From positions 930,001 through 994,000 of the forward strand of contig NZ_JAERVO010000001.1 of assembly GCF_016798325.1 (NCBI RefSeq): DNA of 64,000 nucleotides, in the 5' to 3' direction. The DNA comes from Marinobacter mangrovi. Lineage in GTDB: Bacteria > Pseudomonadota > Gammaproteobacteria > Pseudomonadales > Oleiphilaceae. Position 1 is the stretch's first letter, and each line of letters opens with the position of its first letter. The notes beneath the pieces were generated by a model, which was not told where the DNA came from, did no database searches, and saw only the letters and a program-made list of their open reading frames with translations. This document shows positions 17,837 to 27,232 of this stretch, piece after piece. A program made the position numbers and the translations under genes.

Positions 17837-18558
17837 GGACGCCTCCCGTTTCCGTGAATCAGCAGAATGGAAAAATAAGGGGCCGTATCTCCGGCTTCAC
17901 TGAAGGGAATCACCCGCTCCCCGGACATGGCCGCGTATTCGATCAACCAGGCCTCGCCCTCTCGCCCGGCGGTCGCCAGGGCCCGACGGACTTTGGCCAG
18001 GTTGCGGCCGATCTTCATCACCACCAACGCGTCGGTCTGCGCCATGCGTTCGGCGAGCGTCGCTTCCGGCAGCGTGCCCATGGCCACGGTCATAACGTCA
18101 TCGCCCCAGGTAATGGGCTGGCCGGTGGCGGTCCAGGCCGCAGACATGCCGGTGATGCCGGGCACGACGTTCACCGGCACCGCGTCCAGCAGCCGGGTAT
18201 AGAGGTGCATGAATGAGCCGTAGAAGAACGGATCGCCCTCGCACAGCACCACCACGTCATGCCCGGCCCGGGCAATTTCGATCAGCTGGGCGACGCTCTT
18301 TTCGTAGAAGGACGAGAGCAACGCGTTGTAGCGAGGGTCGTCAAAGGGAATCTCGGTGGTCACCGGGTATTCCATGGGCAGTTCGACCGCTTCCGGGTTC
18401 ATCATCCCATCGACGATGCTGCGCGCGTGGCCGGTGCGGCCTTTCTTGCGAAAATAGGCCACGTGGGATGCCTGCCGGATCAGCCGATCGGACCTGACGC
18501 TCATCAGATCCTGGGCTCCCGGGCCGAGTCCCACGCCGTAAACGGTGCCGGTGGTCAT
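17833..18558 (-). CDS. cobI: Precorrin-2 C20-methyltransferase
   Basis: The 241-residue methylase starts GTVYGVGLGPGAQDLMSV and contains VAYFRKKGRTGHARSI, VLCEGDPFFYGSFMHLY and VPGITGMSAAWTATG, the standard CobI/CbiL blocks. It converts precorrin-2 to precorrin-3A, the first committed step of the corrin branch. ATGA overlaps join it to cobH and cobJ. Confidence 0.96.
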   Translation of the reverse strand: MTTGTVYGVGLGPGAQDLMSVRSDRLIRQASHVAYFRKKGRTGHARSIVDGMMNPEAVELPMEYPVTTEIPFDDPRYNALLSSFYEKSVAQLIEIARAGHDVVVLCEGDPFFYGSFMHLYTRLLDAVPVNVVPGITGMSAAWTATGQPITWGDDVMTVAMGTLPEATLAERMAQTDALVVMKIGRNLAKVRRALATAGREGEAWLIEYAAMSGERVIPFSEAGDTAPYFSILLIHGNGRRP

Positions 18559-19184
18559 TCGGTTCGATCCGCGATGGCGTTGATGGCGGCGACCGTGACG
18601 GCGCTACCCCCCAGTCGGCCGCGCACGATGCAGCACGGCACCGGCGCGGTGTCCCACAGGGCTTCCTTGGATTCAGCCGCCCCGACAAAACCGACCGGGC
18701 AGCCGATGATCGCCGCCGGTTTCGGGCAGTCCGGGTCTTCCAGCATGTTCAGCAGGTGGAACAGCGCCGTCGGCGCGTTGCCGATCGCCACGACCGCCCC
18801 CTGCAAATACGGCCGCCAGAGTTCCAGCGCCGCCGCTGAGCGGGTGTTGGCCATTTCCCGGGCCAGCCCGGGTACGCGCTCGTCGTGCAGCGTGCAGATC
18901 ACGGGGTTGTCCGCCGGTAACCGTTTGCGGGTGATGCCTTCCGACACCATGCGGGCGTCGCAGAGGATGGGCGCGCCCTGCTCCAGCGCTGCGCGGGCCC
19001 GGTTGACGGCATCGCCGCGGAAATGGATGTGCGGCGCCAGCTCCACCAGCCCGGCCGCGTGAATCATACGGACCGCGACCGGCTCTTCCTCGGTCGAGAA
19101 CCGCGCCAGTTCGGCCTCGCGCCGGATGATGGAAAAGGACTCCCGGTAGATGGCCGGGCCGTCGGTTTCATAAACGTGAGGCAT
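18555..19184 (-). CDS. cobH: Precorrin-8X methylmutase
   Basis: The 209-residue mutase moves the C11 methyl group to C12, giving hydrogenobyrinate. The catalytic histidine H42 lies in MIHAAGLVE. ILCDARMVSEGITR and GCPVGFVGAAESKEAL are the other signature blocks. The ATG at 19184 lies 17 bases inside cobG. The longer frame upstream is a cobG shadow. Confidence 0.96.
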   Translation of the reverse strand: MPHVYETDGPAIYRESFSIIRREAELARFSTEEEPVAVRMIHAAGLVELAPHIHFRGDAVNRARAALEQGAPILCDARMVSEGITRKRLPADNPVICTLHDERVPGLAREMANTRSAAALELWRPYLQGAVVAIGNAPTALFHLLNMLEDPDCPKPAAIIGCPVGFVGAAESKEALWDTAPVPCCIVRGRLGGSAVTVAAINAIADRTE

Positions 19185-20319
19185 CAATGCTCTCCAGGTA
19201 ATCGCAAACGTCGGATGGCTCCAGGTCGGTCGCGGTGGGCAAGCCGTCTGCACGGCCATCCAGAATCAGGTCAAAGCGGCCATTGCGCCCGGTCAGGCAA
19301 ATCGGGGCCGGCTGATGGGCCGCACAGCCTTTGCTGCAGCCCGATACATGCAGGCGGCCTCCGATATGGCGGCTGAGGTCGGCTGCCAGCTTCTGTGTGG
19401 CCACGCTGGCTTGCTCGCAATACGGCGCCCCCGGGCAGGCATCGACCGACAGACGCGGGTCAGCATCGTCGCTGATCAGGCCTTCTAGGGTTTCGGGCAT
19501 CGCGCCTTCCAGTAACAAGCGACGCCAGGGGGTGACCCTGATCGAATCCGCATCGGAGCGTTCCAGGGCAATTTTCAGCACCGAAGCGTGGACGCGACCG
19601 AACGGCAGGCCAAAGACGTGCCCCAACGGATGGGCGCCCAGGGACAACGGCTCAATGGTGTCGGCCGGCGCGGCGGCTTCCGGGGCCCGGTCCGGCAGCG
19701 GTTGGTGGTGCCGTCGTACTCGGCCAGCGGCGTTCCCGCCACTGTCGACAAACCAGTGCGCCAGATCGATCATCAACGCCACCGCGTGTTCGACGGATGT
19801 CACCGGGGTGCCCCGGCGTCGGCCATCGGCGCGGACCAACAACCGGCCATCGGCGGTTCGTTCGAGTCGGAAATCAGCCGGGACCGCGCTCAGTTGCGGC
19901 GCGGATCCGGCGTCCATTGCGAACCCCACTTTTCCGGGAAGTTCCGGTAGCTCGCCCAGGCGAACCGTCAGCAACCGGGCTGCCCTATCGGTGGCGTCGC
20001 CCTCCTGCCAATCGGGGGCCAGGACGATATTGCGTCGGGACTCCGTAGCCGGGTCCGGATCGACCAACCCGTGAGCCGCCAAATTCGTCATCAATGCGGG
20101 CCAGGCGTCTTCAGTAATGCCCCGAAGCTGCAGGTTGGCGCGATTGGTGAGTTCAATCAGCCCCGAACCCTGCGTCTCCGCCGCCTGGCAGACGGCCAGC
20201 AGCTGTGTCCGGGTCAGGCGCCCATGATGGGGCCGGATGCGAACCAGCAGGCCATCGCCGGACGCCATCGGACGCCAGGCACCCGGGCACCAGCCTTTTA
20301 CCTGCGCTTCAGCGGCCAT
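19168..20319 (-). CDS. cobG: Precorrin-3B synthase
   Basis: The 383-residue protein belongs to the sulfite-reductase-like ferredoxin family. The C-x5-C (CPGAPYC) and C-x3-C (CSKGC) motifs near residue 300-340 bind a 4Fe-4S cluster. CobG uses O2 to hydroxylate C20 of precorrin-3A, so its presence marks the aerobic route. The ATG at 20319 (MAAEAQVKGW) overlaps the cobN stop by 11 bases. An upstream start in the same frame would add 17 very basic residues inside cobN and is less likely. Confidence 0.94.
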   Translation of the reverse strand: MAAEAQVKGWCPGAWRPMASGDGLLVRIRPHHGRLTRTQLLAVCQAAETQGSGLIELTNRANLQLRGITEDAWPALMTNLAAHGLVDPDPATESRRNIVLAPDWQEGDATDRAARLLTVRLGELPELPGKVGFAMDAGSAPQLSAVPADFRLERTADGRLLVRADGRRRGTPVTSVEHAVALMIDLAHWFVDSGGNAAGRVRRHHQPLPDRAPEAAAPADTIEPLSLGAHPLGHVFGLPFGRVHASVLKIALERSDADSIRVTPWRRLLLEGAMPETLEGLISDDADPRLSVDACPGAPYCEQASVATQKLAADLSRHIGGRLHVSGCSKGCAAHQPAPICLTGRNGRFDLILDGRADGLPTATDLEPSDVCDYLESIDASRL

Positions 20320-23300
20320 GGGCGTCCCCTTCCGCGGCAGTAGCGGTCGGTGCCGTTTCCTGTGCCTCATCGATATCCAGCAGCAGATCCTGCAGCGCCT
20401 CGGCGTGCGCTCCTGGCGATTCCCAAAGTCCCCGTTGGGTGGCTTCCAGCAGGCGCTCCGCCATGTCTTCCAGCGCCGCCGGGTTGTGATCGCGAAGGAA
20501 CTGCTGGTTGGCCGGGTCCAGCACCAGCGCGTCGGTGACCTGGGCGTACTGGTAGTCGGCCACCAGATCCGTGGTCGCGTCGTAGGCGAACAGGTAATCG
20601 ACGGTGGCGGCCATCTCGAAGGCGCCCTTGTAGCCGTGCTCCCGCATGGCCTCGATCCATTTCGGATTGAGTACCCGGGAACGGATCACACGGTTGAGTT
20701 CCTGGTTCAGCGTTCGAATGTGTGGCCGCGCGGGGTTGGCGTGGTCGGCGTGGTAGATCGCCGGCGCCTGGCCACCGATCGCCCGGCTGGCGTTCGCCAT
20801 GCCGCCCTGGAAGGCGTAGTAGGTGTTGGAGTCGAGGATGTCGTGCTCGCGGTTGTCCTGGTTCTGCATCACCGCGTCCAGCTCACCGAGCTGTCGTTCG
20901 AACGCCTCGCGCGCCAGGACGCCGGTTTCGTCCGACTGCCCATAAGCGTAGGCGCCGGCCTTGAGATAGGCATCGGCCAGGTCGTCGGCGGTGCGCCAGT
21001 GGCGGCCGTCGATCAGGCGATTGAGGCCGGTGCCGTACTCGCCGGGCTTGCTGCCGAAGACCCGGTAGCTGGCCTGGCGAAAGGCGTCCCCTTCATCGAG
21101 GCCTTCGGCCATCAGGGTTCGTTGGCGCGCCTGGACGGCCTCCCGAACGGTGTTGTCTTGGCCGGGCTCCTCGTAACGGGCCACGGCCTGCACCGCTGCG
21201 TCGTAAAGTCGGATCACGTTCGGGAAAGCGTCTCGGAAAAAGCCCGATACCCGAAGCGTGACGTCCACCCGCGGTCGCTGCAGCAGCATGGTGGGAATCA
21301 CTTCGACATCGATCACCCGCTGCGAACCCGCCGACCAGACCGGACGAACCCCCATCAACGCGAACGCCTGGGCGATATCGTCACCGCCCGTACGCATGGT
21401 GGCCGTGCCCCAAATCGAGAGGCCCAGACGACGAGGGAAATCCCCGTTGTCCTGCAAATAACGTTCGATAAAGGCCTGGGCGGATTTCTCTCCCAACGAC
21501 CAGGCCGCCGGCGATGGAATGGAGCGATTGTCGACGGTGAAAAAATTCCGTCCGGTCGGCAGCGTATCCAGGCGGCCGCGACTGGGTGCGCCACTGGGGC
21601 CCGGCGGCACGCTGCAACCGGACAGGCCGTCCAGCAGGGACTGGATTTCCAGCTCCGTACCGCGCTGCATCGACGCGAATACGGTGTCCCGGGCAAAGCG
21701 GAGTTGGATCGCCGTTAATGGATAGTCGCCGGCCAGCGCTTCGGGCTCACCGTCGCCGAGGACCGCATCGTGAACCAGTCGCTCCGCGAGTTTTTCCAGC
21801 CGCTCCCGGGTATCGGCAGCCGTTCGCCAGGGCGCTTCATCGAGACGTAACAGCGCCTCGTGCTGCGGCCCGGTCCAGGCTTCCGCGCCAGCCGCCAGGG
21901 GATCGAAATCGCCCAGCCCAAGATCGGCGGCGAGGTTATGGAGCAACCCCCGATCGGCGACGGATTCGCCTCTGGGCAGGCGCAGGATCGCGACCAGCGT
22001 GCCAGCCAGCTTGTCAGGTTCGGGTAGCGTCCCCAGCACGTGGAGCCCATGGCGGATCTGCGCTTCCTTGATGTCGCACAGATAGGTATCCAGCTCGTTG
22101 AGCAGCGCTTCATCGCAACCGACGTCGATGTCCTGCGCCAACTCCCGGTCGATGCCGGTCGCCCGCAGGTGGTCCACAATGCGACGGCGCAGCACGTCTT
22201 CCCGGCGGGGGTCCATGCCCAGGGCCTGGTAGTATTCGTCGGTCAGTGCCTCCAGTTCGGCCATCGGGCCATAGAGTTCAGCCCGGGCCAGCGGTGGCAT
22301 GAGGTGATCGATGATCACGGCCTGGGAGCGACGTTTGGCCTGGGCGCCCTCGCCCGGATCGTTGACGATAAATGGATAGAAATGCGGCAGCGGCCCCAGG
22401 GCAATGTCCGGCCAGCAGTCGGCCGACAGCGCGGTGCTCTTACCCGGCAGCCACTCCAGGTTGCCGTGTTTGCCCACATGAACCACCGCATCCACCCGGT
22501 AGAACTCTCGCAGCCAAAGATAGAACGCCAGGTAGCTGTGGGGCGGGACCAGTTCGGTATCGTGGTAGCTCTGGGTCGGATCGTCGATAAAGTCCCGCTC
22601 CGGCTGGATGCCGACAAACGTCTCGCCCAGCCGGATACCCGCGATCATCAGTCGCCCCTGGCGGTACTTGGGATCGTCGGCGGGTTCGCCCCAGCGCAGG
22701 CGGACGCTGTCCTGCAACGCCTGGGGCAACGTTTGAAACCAGGCCAGATAGTCCTCGACGGCCAGGCTCTGCCAGCAGGGCCGAAGGTCGATGGACCCGG
22801 GTTGGTTGGTCACGGCGCCCTGCAGTTGTTCAATCAATGCATCGCCGTTTGCCGGGAGATCTTCGATGGGATACCCGTGAGCCGCCAACGCCTGCAGGAT
22901 CCGAACCGTGGACGCCGGTGTATCCAGCCCCACGCCGTTGCCGATGCGGCCGTCCCGGTTGGGGTAATTGGCCAGCACCAGGGCTACCCGTTTGTGGGCA
23001 TTCGGTTTTTCCCGCAGCGTGGTAAAGCCTCTTGCCAGTCGGGCAACGAATCGGGCCCGCTCGGGGTGCAGCACGTGGCGAATCACGGACATCTGGCAAC
23101 GGTCGCTGAAATGGGCTTCCGCCTTGAAGCCGATCGCCCGGGTGATGATGCGCCCGTCCATCTCCGGCAGAACCACTTGCATCGCCACATCCCGGGATCG
23201 CAAGCCGCCACTCTGGTCGACCCAGTCCTCTTCGGTGCTGCTGGACAACATGGCCTGGAGGACCACCGGTCGCCCGGTAAAAGGACCTTCCGGCTCGGCC

Positions 23301-24157
23301 CCACTCGATAACACGGTATCGTCCGAGCTGCGATTGACCGAAAACCCGGTCGTGTTGACGATCAGGCCTGCGCCGGTGTGCTCAATCAGGTGATTCACGA
23401 AGGCGACACAACGTGCTTCCTTCAGCGATGCCACCGCCACAGGCAGAGGCTCCAGCCCTTCCGTCCTGAGCGCGTCGATCAGACCGTCCAGAACGGCGGT
23501 ATTGGCGCCCAACAGATGACTGCGGTAGAACACCAGCAAACACACGGGGCGGTCCGGGGCGCGACCGAACTGCCATTCCCTGAGGGTCGTTTCCTGGCCG
23601 ACGGTTCCAGGGGCGTACAACAATGCTTCCGGGACGGCACGGGGCTCTCGCCATTCAAGATCCAATCCCAGGCAACGCTCGCCAATGAACCGCAGAAGCT
23701 GCTCGGCGTTGTCGGCACCGCCTTCCCGGAGAAAACGCCAGACGCGATGGGCGTCCTCATAAGGAGTCGTCGACGCATCCAGCAGTGCATCGTCCGGGGC
23801 GTCGCACCCTGGTACGACGATCAGCTGCCGCCCGGCTTTCGCTTCGGCCCAGACCTGCAAGCGCTCGAAGCCATAAGGCCAATACGCGCTGCCGCCCAGC
23901 AGGGAGACGATCACCAACCGTGCCCCTTCAAGAACGCGATCCTCGTAAAGATCGTAGGCAGCGGGTTTGACCAGGTTCATCCAGTTCGCCAGCCGTACTG
24001 ACGGATAGCCTTCCCCCAGACGATCGACGGCCAGCGCCAGCGCCGACAGACTGCTGTCGGCGGCGGACAGGATGACGACGTCAGCCGGGGTCTGCTGCAG
24101 ATCGACGATGCCCTCATCGTCGACGAAGCCTCCGGGTTTGGCGGCGAACAGGTGCAT
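20309..24157 (-). CDS. cobN: Cobaltochelatase large subunit
   Basis: The 1282-residue CobN/BchH-family subunit binds hydrogenobyrinate diamide and carries the metal-insertion site. Family blocks include HVGKHGNLEWLPGKSTALS, FNDPGEG-type INDPGEGAQAKRRSQAV and GVRPVWSAGSQRVIDVEV. The length is normal for aerobic CobN. ATP hydrolysis should come from the fused ChlID protein at 27229-28938, because no cobS/cobT chelatase genes are nearby. The start overlaps the cobW stop (TGATG). Confidence 0.96.
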   Translation of the reverse strand: MHLFAAKPGGFVDDEGIVDLQQTPADVVILSAADSSLSALALAVDRLGEGYPSVRLANWMNLVKPAAYDLYEDRVLEGARLVIVSLLGGSAYWPYGFERLQVWAEAKAGRQLIVVPGCDAPDDALLDASTTPYEDAHRVWRFLREGGADNAEQLLRFIGERCLGLDLEWREPRAVPEALLYAPGTVGQETTLREWQFGRAPDRPVCLLVFYRSHLLGANTAVLDGLIDALRTEGLEPLPVAVASLKEARCVAFVNHLIEHTGAGLIVNTTGFSVNRSSDDTVLSSGAEPEGPFTGRPVVLQAMLSSSTEEDWVDQSGGLRSRDVAMQVVLPEMDGRIITRAIGFKAEAHFSDRCQMSVIRHVLHPERARFVARLARGFTTLREKPNAHKRVALVLANYPNRDGRIGNGVGLDTPASTVRILQALAAHGYPIEDLPANGDALIEQLQGAVTNQPGSIDLRPCWQSLAVEDYLAWFQTLPQALQDSVRLRWGEPADDPKYRQGRLMIAGIRLGETFVGIQPERDFIDDPTQSYHDTELVPPHSYLAFYLWLREFYRVDAVVHVGKHGNLEWLPGKSTALSADCWPDIALGPLPHFYPFIVNDPGEGAQAKRRSQAVIIDHLMPPLARAELYGPMAELEALTDEYYQALGMDPRREDVLRRRIVDHLRATGIDRELAQDIDVGCDEALLNELDTYLCDIKEAQIRHGLHVLGTLPEPDKLAGTLVAILRLPRGESVADRGLLHNLAADLGLGDFDPLAAGAEAWTGPQHEALLRLDEAPWRTAADTRERLEKLAERLVHDAVLGDGEPEALAGDYPLTAIQLRFARDTVFASMQRGTELEIQSLLDGLSGCSVPPGPSGAPSRGRLDTLPTGRNFFTVDNRSIPSPAAWSLGEKSAQAFIERYLQDNGDFPRRLGLSIWGTATMRTGGDDIAQAFALMGVRPVWSAGSQRVIDVEVIPTMLLQRPRVDVTLRVSGFFRDAFPNVIRLYDAAVQAVARYEEPGQDNTVREAVQARQRTLMAEGLDEGDAFRQASYRVFGSKPGEYGTGLNRLIDGRHWRTADDLADAYLKAGAYAYGQSDETGVLAREAFERQLGELDAVMQNQDNREHDILDSNTYYAFQGGMANASRAIGGQAPAIYHADHANPARPHIRTLNQELNRVIRSRVLNPKWIEAMREHGYKGAFEMAATVDYLFAYDATTDLVADYQYAQVTDALVLDPANQQFLRDHNPAALEDMAERLLEATQRGLWESPGAHAEALQDLLLDIDEAQETAPTATAAEGDAHGR

Positions 24158-25257
24158 CAGGCGGTCGCTGCGATCTCGGTTGACGCCAGCGCGGTACGAA
24201 GCGCATCGGTGTCGAGGTGTTTGCCGATCATCACCAGTTGCGTGCGACGCGGCTCATCGGCGCCCCAGAGGCGGTCAAAATGACGGTCCAGTCGCTCCCC
24301 GACGGCCTGCACCACCTGGCGCAGGGGCTTGCCCGGAATCGCCGCAAACCCTTTGGCCCGATAGATTTCGTTGTCTTTGAGCAGCTGCTGCAAGGCCCCG
24401 GCAAAGGCTTCGGCATCCACTTCGCCCAGGCTGATGACGCAGGAGTCGAAGTGGTCGTGGGCGTGGTCGTGATGGGCGCCTTCGGCGTGGTAGCGATCGT
24501 GATGGTTGTCGATGCGATCGATGTTGTTTTCACTGGCTGCACCGATGCCCATCAGGGCCTCGAGTTGCGCGGTGTCGTCGGCCAGCGTGGCCTGATCGAT
24601 GAACAGCGACTTCACCGCCGGGGCCACCTGATTGCGAACCAGATCTTCCACCCGCTGCCGCTCCTCCGGGCTCAACAGGTCGGTCTTGCTGACCAGTACC
24701 AGGTCGGCAGCACCGAGCTGATCGTCCAGTAATTCCCGCAGGCTCGGGTCGTGATCCAGGTTCTCGTCGGCGCGACGCTGGGCTTCGACCTTGTCTTCAT
24801 CACTGGCATAACGGCCTGCGGCCACAGCGGGACCATCCACCACGGTAATAATCGCGTCGACCGTGCAATGCTGGCGCACGTCCGGCCAGTTGAAGGCCTG
24901 AACGAGAGGCTTGGGCAGAGCCAGACCACTGGTTTCGATCAGGATGTGATCGATGTCGGCACGGCGCTCCACCAGCTTCTTCATCACCGGCAGGAACTCC
25001 TCCTCCACGGTGCAGCAAATGCAGCCATTGGCCAGTTCATAGATGCCGCTCTCTTCCCCTTCAACCGGCTGTTCGTCCTCGCAGCCCAGGGCGCAACTGC
25101 GCAACAGGTTGGAATCGATGTCCTGCTCGCCGAATTCGTTGACGATGACGGCGATGCGCTTGCCCGTCACCTGGCGCAGGATGCTGGCCAGCAGCGTGGT
25201 CTTGCCGCTGCCCAGGAAGCCGGTCACGACGGTGGCGGGAATCTTGTTCAGTTGCAT
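24157..25257 (-). CDS. cobW: CobW GTPase, cobalt metallochaperone
   Basis: The 366-residue G3E GTPase has Walker A GFLGSGKTTLL near residue 10. The zinc/cobalt-binding motif is GCICC in ELANGCICCTVEEEF, and LVSKTDLL specifies guanine. A histidine-rich insert (HHDRYHAEGAHHDHAHDHF) lies at about 255-275, before the C-terminal CobW_C domain. CobW proteins are thought to deliver Co(II) to CobNST. The ATG at 25257 gives a better ribosome-site spacing (GAGGAG) than a GTG three codons earlier. It overlaps the end of cobB by 10 bases. Confidence 0.94.
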   Translation of the reverse strand: MQLNKIPATVVTGFLGSGKTTLLASILRQVTGKRIAVIVNEFGEQDIDSNLLRSCALGCEDEQPVEGEESGIYELANGCICCTVEEEFLPVMKKLVERRADIDHILIETSGLALPKPLVQAFNWPDVRQHCTVDAIITVVDGPAVAAGRYASDEDKVEAQRRADENLDHDPSLRELLDDQLGAADLVLVSKTDLLSPEERQRVEDLVRNQVAPAVKSLFIDQATLADDTAQLEALMGIGAASENNIDRIDNHHDRYHAEGAHHDHAHDHFDSCVISLGEVDAEAFAGALQQLLKDNEIYRAKGFAAIPGKPLRQVVQAVGERLDRHFDRLWGADEPRRTQLVMIGKHLDTDALRTALASTEIAATA

Positions 25258-26639
25258 CCTTGGCACTCCTCGGTTTCAACGACGGTTGCAGGCTGTGGCG
25301 CTTCGGCACCAAACAGCCGGGCAATGGCCGCCGGATTGTTCGGGAAAAAGAGGTGGAGATAGGTGGCCGTCAGCTGCCGCTGGCGAAAAATGGCTTCACC
25401 GGGGGCGGGATGACGCTGTCGGCGACCAAAGGCGATCGGCTCGGGCGTGCCTTCGGCAATGGAGCGATGATGGGCGTGGGCGCGTACCGGGCCTTCGGGC
25501 AGGTCAGCCGTCTGCATGCCCTGGCAACCGCGCCGGCTGCGCATCCAGCCATCACCGGGCAGCAGGCCCAGCATTGGGTGAGTCTGTCCGTCGTAATCGG
25601 TCAGGCTTTGCAGGCAATAGAGCAACCCGCCGCATTCCGCGAGTATCGGTTTGCCAGCCTCGTGGAAGGCTCGGATGGAAGCCGCCATGGCCTGGTTCGT
25701 CGCCAGTTGACCACCATGGAGCTCCGGGTAACCGCCCGGGAGCCACAGGGCATCGCTGACCGGCACCGCGGGGTCCGCTAACGGCGAGAAGAAGCGAAGC
25801 TCGGCGCCCATGGCTTCCAGCAGGTCCAGGTTGGCCTGATAGAGGAAGCTGAAGGCGGCGTCGCGGGCTACCGCAATCGTGCAACCCAAGAGTGACGGCA
25901 GGCTCTCTTCGTCGTCGATCACAGCGGCGTCAAAATGCACCGGAGGCTGGGCCAGCAGATACGCGGCCAGCCCTTCGGCTTCCAGGGCCCGGGCGCCCGC
26001 ATCGAAACGGGTTTCCAGGTCGTCCCGGATTTCCGCCGCCTGCACCAGCCCCAGGTGCCGCTCCGGCAACGTCATCTCCGCATTGCGGGCCACGCAGGCC
26101 AGCATGGGCACCGAATCCGGGAGCGCCTGTTCGATCAGCTCGCGATGGCGTTGTGAACCGCAGTTGTTGGCGATCAGTCCCAGGATACGGACGTCCTGAC
26201 GAAACCCGGCCAGGCCCGTCATCAATGCGGCAGCGGTCTGGGCCATGCCCTTGACGTCCATGACCACCATCATGGGAATGCCAAAGCGGGCGGCCAGGTC
26301 CGCACTGGAGGGCTCGCCGTCGAACAGGCCCATGGCGCCTTCCACCAGGATCAGATCCGCCTGTGTGGCAGCTTGATGGAGACGCTGGCGACAGTACGCT
26401 TCCCCGGCCATCCAGAGATCGAGCTGGTCGACCGGTTGCCCCGAGGCCTGCTCCAGAATCTGGGGATCGAGGTAGTCCGGGCCGGTCTTGAAGACCCGCA
26501 CCACCTTGCCCTGGTTGCGGAGCAGTCGGGCCAGCGCGGCGGTGACCGTGGTTTTGCCCTGACCCGAGGCAGGCGCTGCAATGAAGACCGCAGGGCAACG
26601 GGCGCTGCCGGTGGCGTTGGTAGACTCCGGAGCACTCAT
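25248..26639 (-). CDS. cobB: Hydrogenobyrinate/cobyrinate a,c-diamide synthase
   Basis: The 463-residue glutamine amidotransferase has an N-terminal P-loop dethiobiotin-synthetase-like domain (ASGQGKTTVTAALARLL). The C-terminal class I glutaminase domain has nucleophile cysteine in LAECGGLLYCL and the GGYPE block. It amidates the a and c side chains, here on the metal-free ring in the aerobic route. TGATG joins it to cobO upstream. Confidence 0.95.
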   Translation of the reverse strand: MSAPESTNATGSARCPAVFIAAPASGQGKTTVTAALARLLRNQGKVVRVFKTGPDYLDPQILEQASGQPVDQLDLWMAGEAYCRQRLHQAATQADLILVEGAMGLFDGEPSSADLAARFGIPMMVVMDVKGMAQTAAALMTGLAGFRQDVRILGLIANNCGSQRHRELIEQALPDSVPMLACVARNAEMTLPERHLGLVQAAEIRDDLETRFDAGARALEAEGLAAYLLAQPPVHFDAAVIDDEESLPSLLGCTIAVARDAAFSFLYQANLDLLEAMGAELRFFSPLADPAVPVSDALWLPGGYPELHGGQLATNQAMAASIRAFHEAGKPILAECGGLLYCLQSLTDYDGQTHPMLGLLPGDGWMRSRRGCQGMQTADLPEGPVRAHAHHRSIAEGTPEPIAFGRRQRHPAPGEAIFRQRQLTATYLHLFFPNNPAAIARLFGAEAPQPATVVETEECQGCN

Positions 26640-27232
26640 CAGAATTCGATCCCGGCCTGGGCTTTGACACCGCCACGAAACGCATGGCGTTCGTCCTGGA
26701 CCACGCTGATGGTGTCGGCGATCGCCTGCAGCGGCTGGGCCATGGTGCGCCCGGTGATAATCACGCTCTGATGGCGGGGGCGCTGTTGCAGAGCGGCCAC
26801 GACCGGTTCCGCATCCAGGTAGCCGTACTTGAACATGTAACTCATCTCATCGAAGACGATGAGCTGGTAAGCCGGATCCCGGAGCAGGTCAGCCGCAATC
26901 TTCCAGGCGGCCTGGGCCGCTTCGATGTCCTGCTCCCGGTCCTGGGTTTCCCAGGTGAAGCCGTGGCCCATGATGTGCCAGTCGAGGTTGGGGTGTTCCC
27001 GGAAAAAGCGGTATTCGCCGGTTTCCCGCCGTCCCTTGATGAACTGGATAACCGCCCCTTTCTGACCATGGCCGAGAGACCGGGCCAGCGTCCCGAAAGC
27101 GGAACTGCTTTTGCCCTTGCCGTTTCCCTTGAGCAGGATCAGCACGCCCCGTTCCTCTGTCGCCCGGGCAATGCGGCCGTCCACCACGTCCTTTTTCTTT
27201 TGCATCCGGCTGGCGTGTGTTGTGTCGCTCAT
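26639..27232 (-). CDS. cobO: Cob(I)yrinic acid a,c-diamide adenosyltransferase
   Basis: The 197-residue CobA/CobO/BtuR-type enzyme has P-loop GNGKGKSSSAFG, FIKGRRETGEYRF, IVFDEMSYMFKYG and VIITGR. It transfers the 5'-deoxyadenosyl group of ATP to Co(I) corrinoids and can also serve salvage. The start overlaps the ChlID stop (ATGA). Confidence 0.95.
   Translation of the reverse strand: MSDTTHASRMQKKKDVVDGRIARATEERGVLILLKGNGKGKSSSAFGTLARSLGHGQKGAVIQFIKGRRETGEYRFFREHPNLDWHIMGHGFTWETQDREQDIEAAQAAWKIAADLLRDPAYQLIVFDEMSYMFKYGYLDAEPVVAALQQRPRHQSVIITGRTMAQPLQAIADTISVVQDERHAFRGGVKAQAGIEF

Noticed and set aside
20237-21718. 493-codon open frame on the plus strand opposite cobN and cobG
   Set aside because: Antisense to well-supported cob genes, low-complexity translation, no resemblance to any family.
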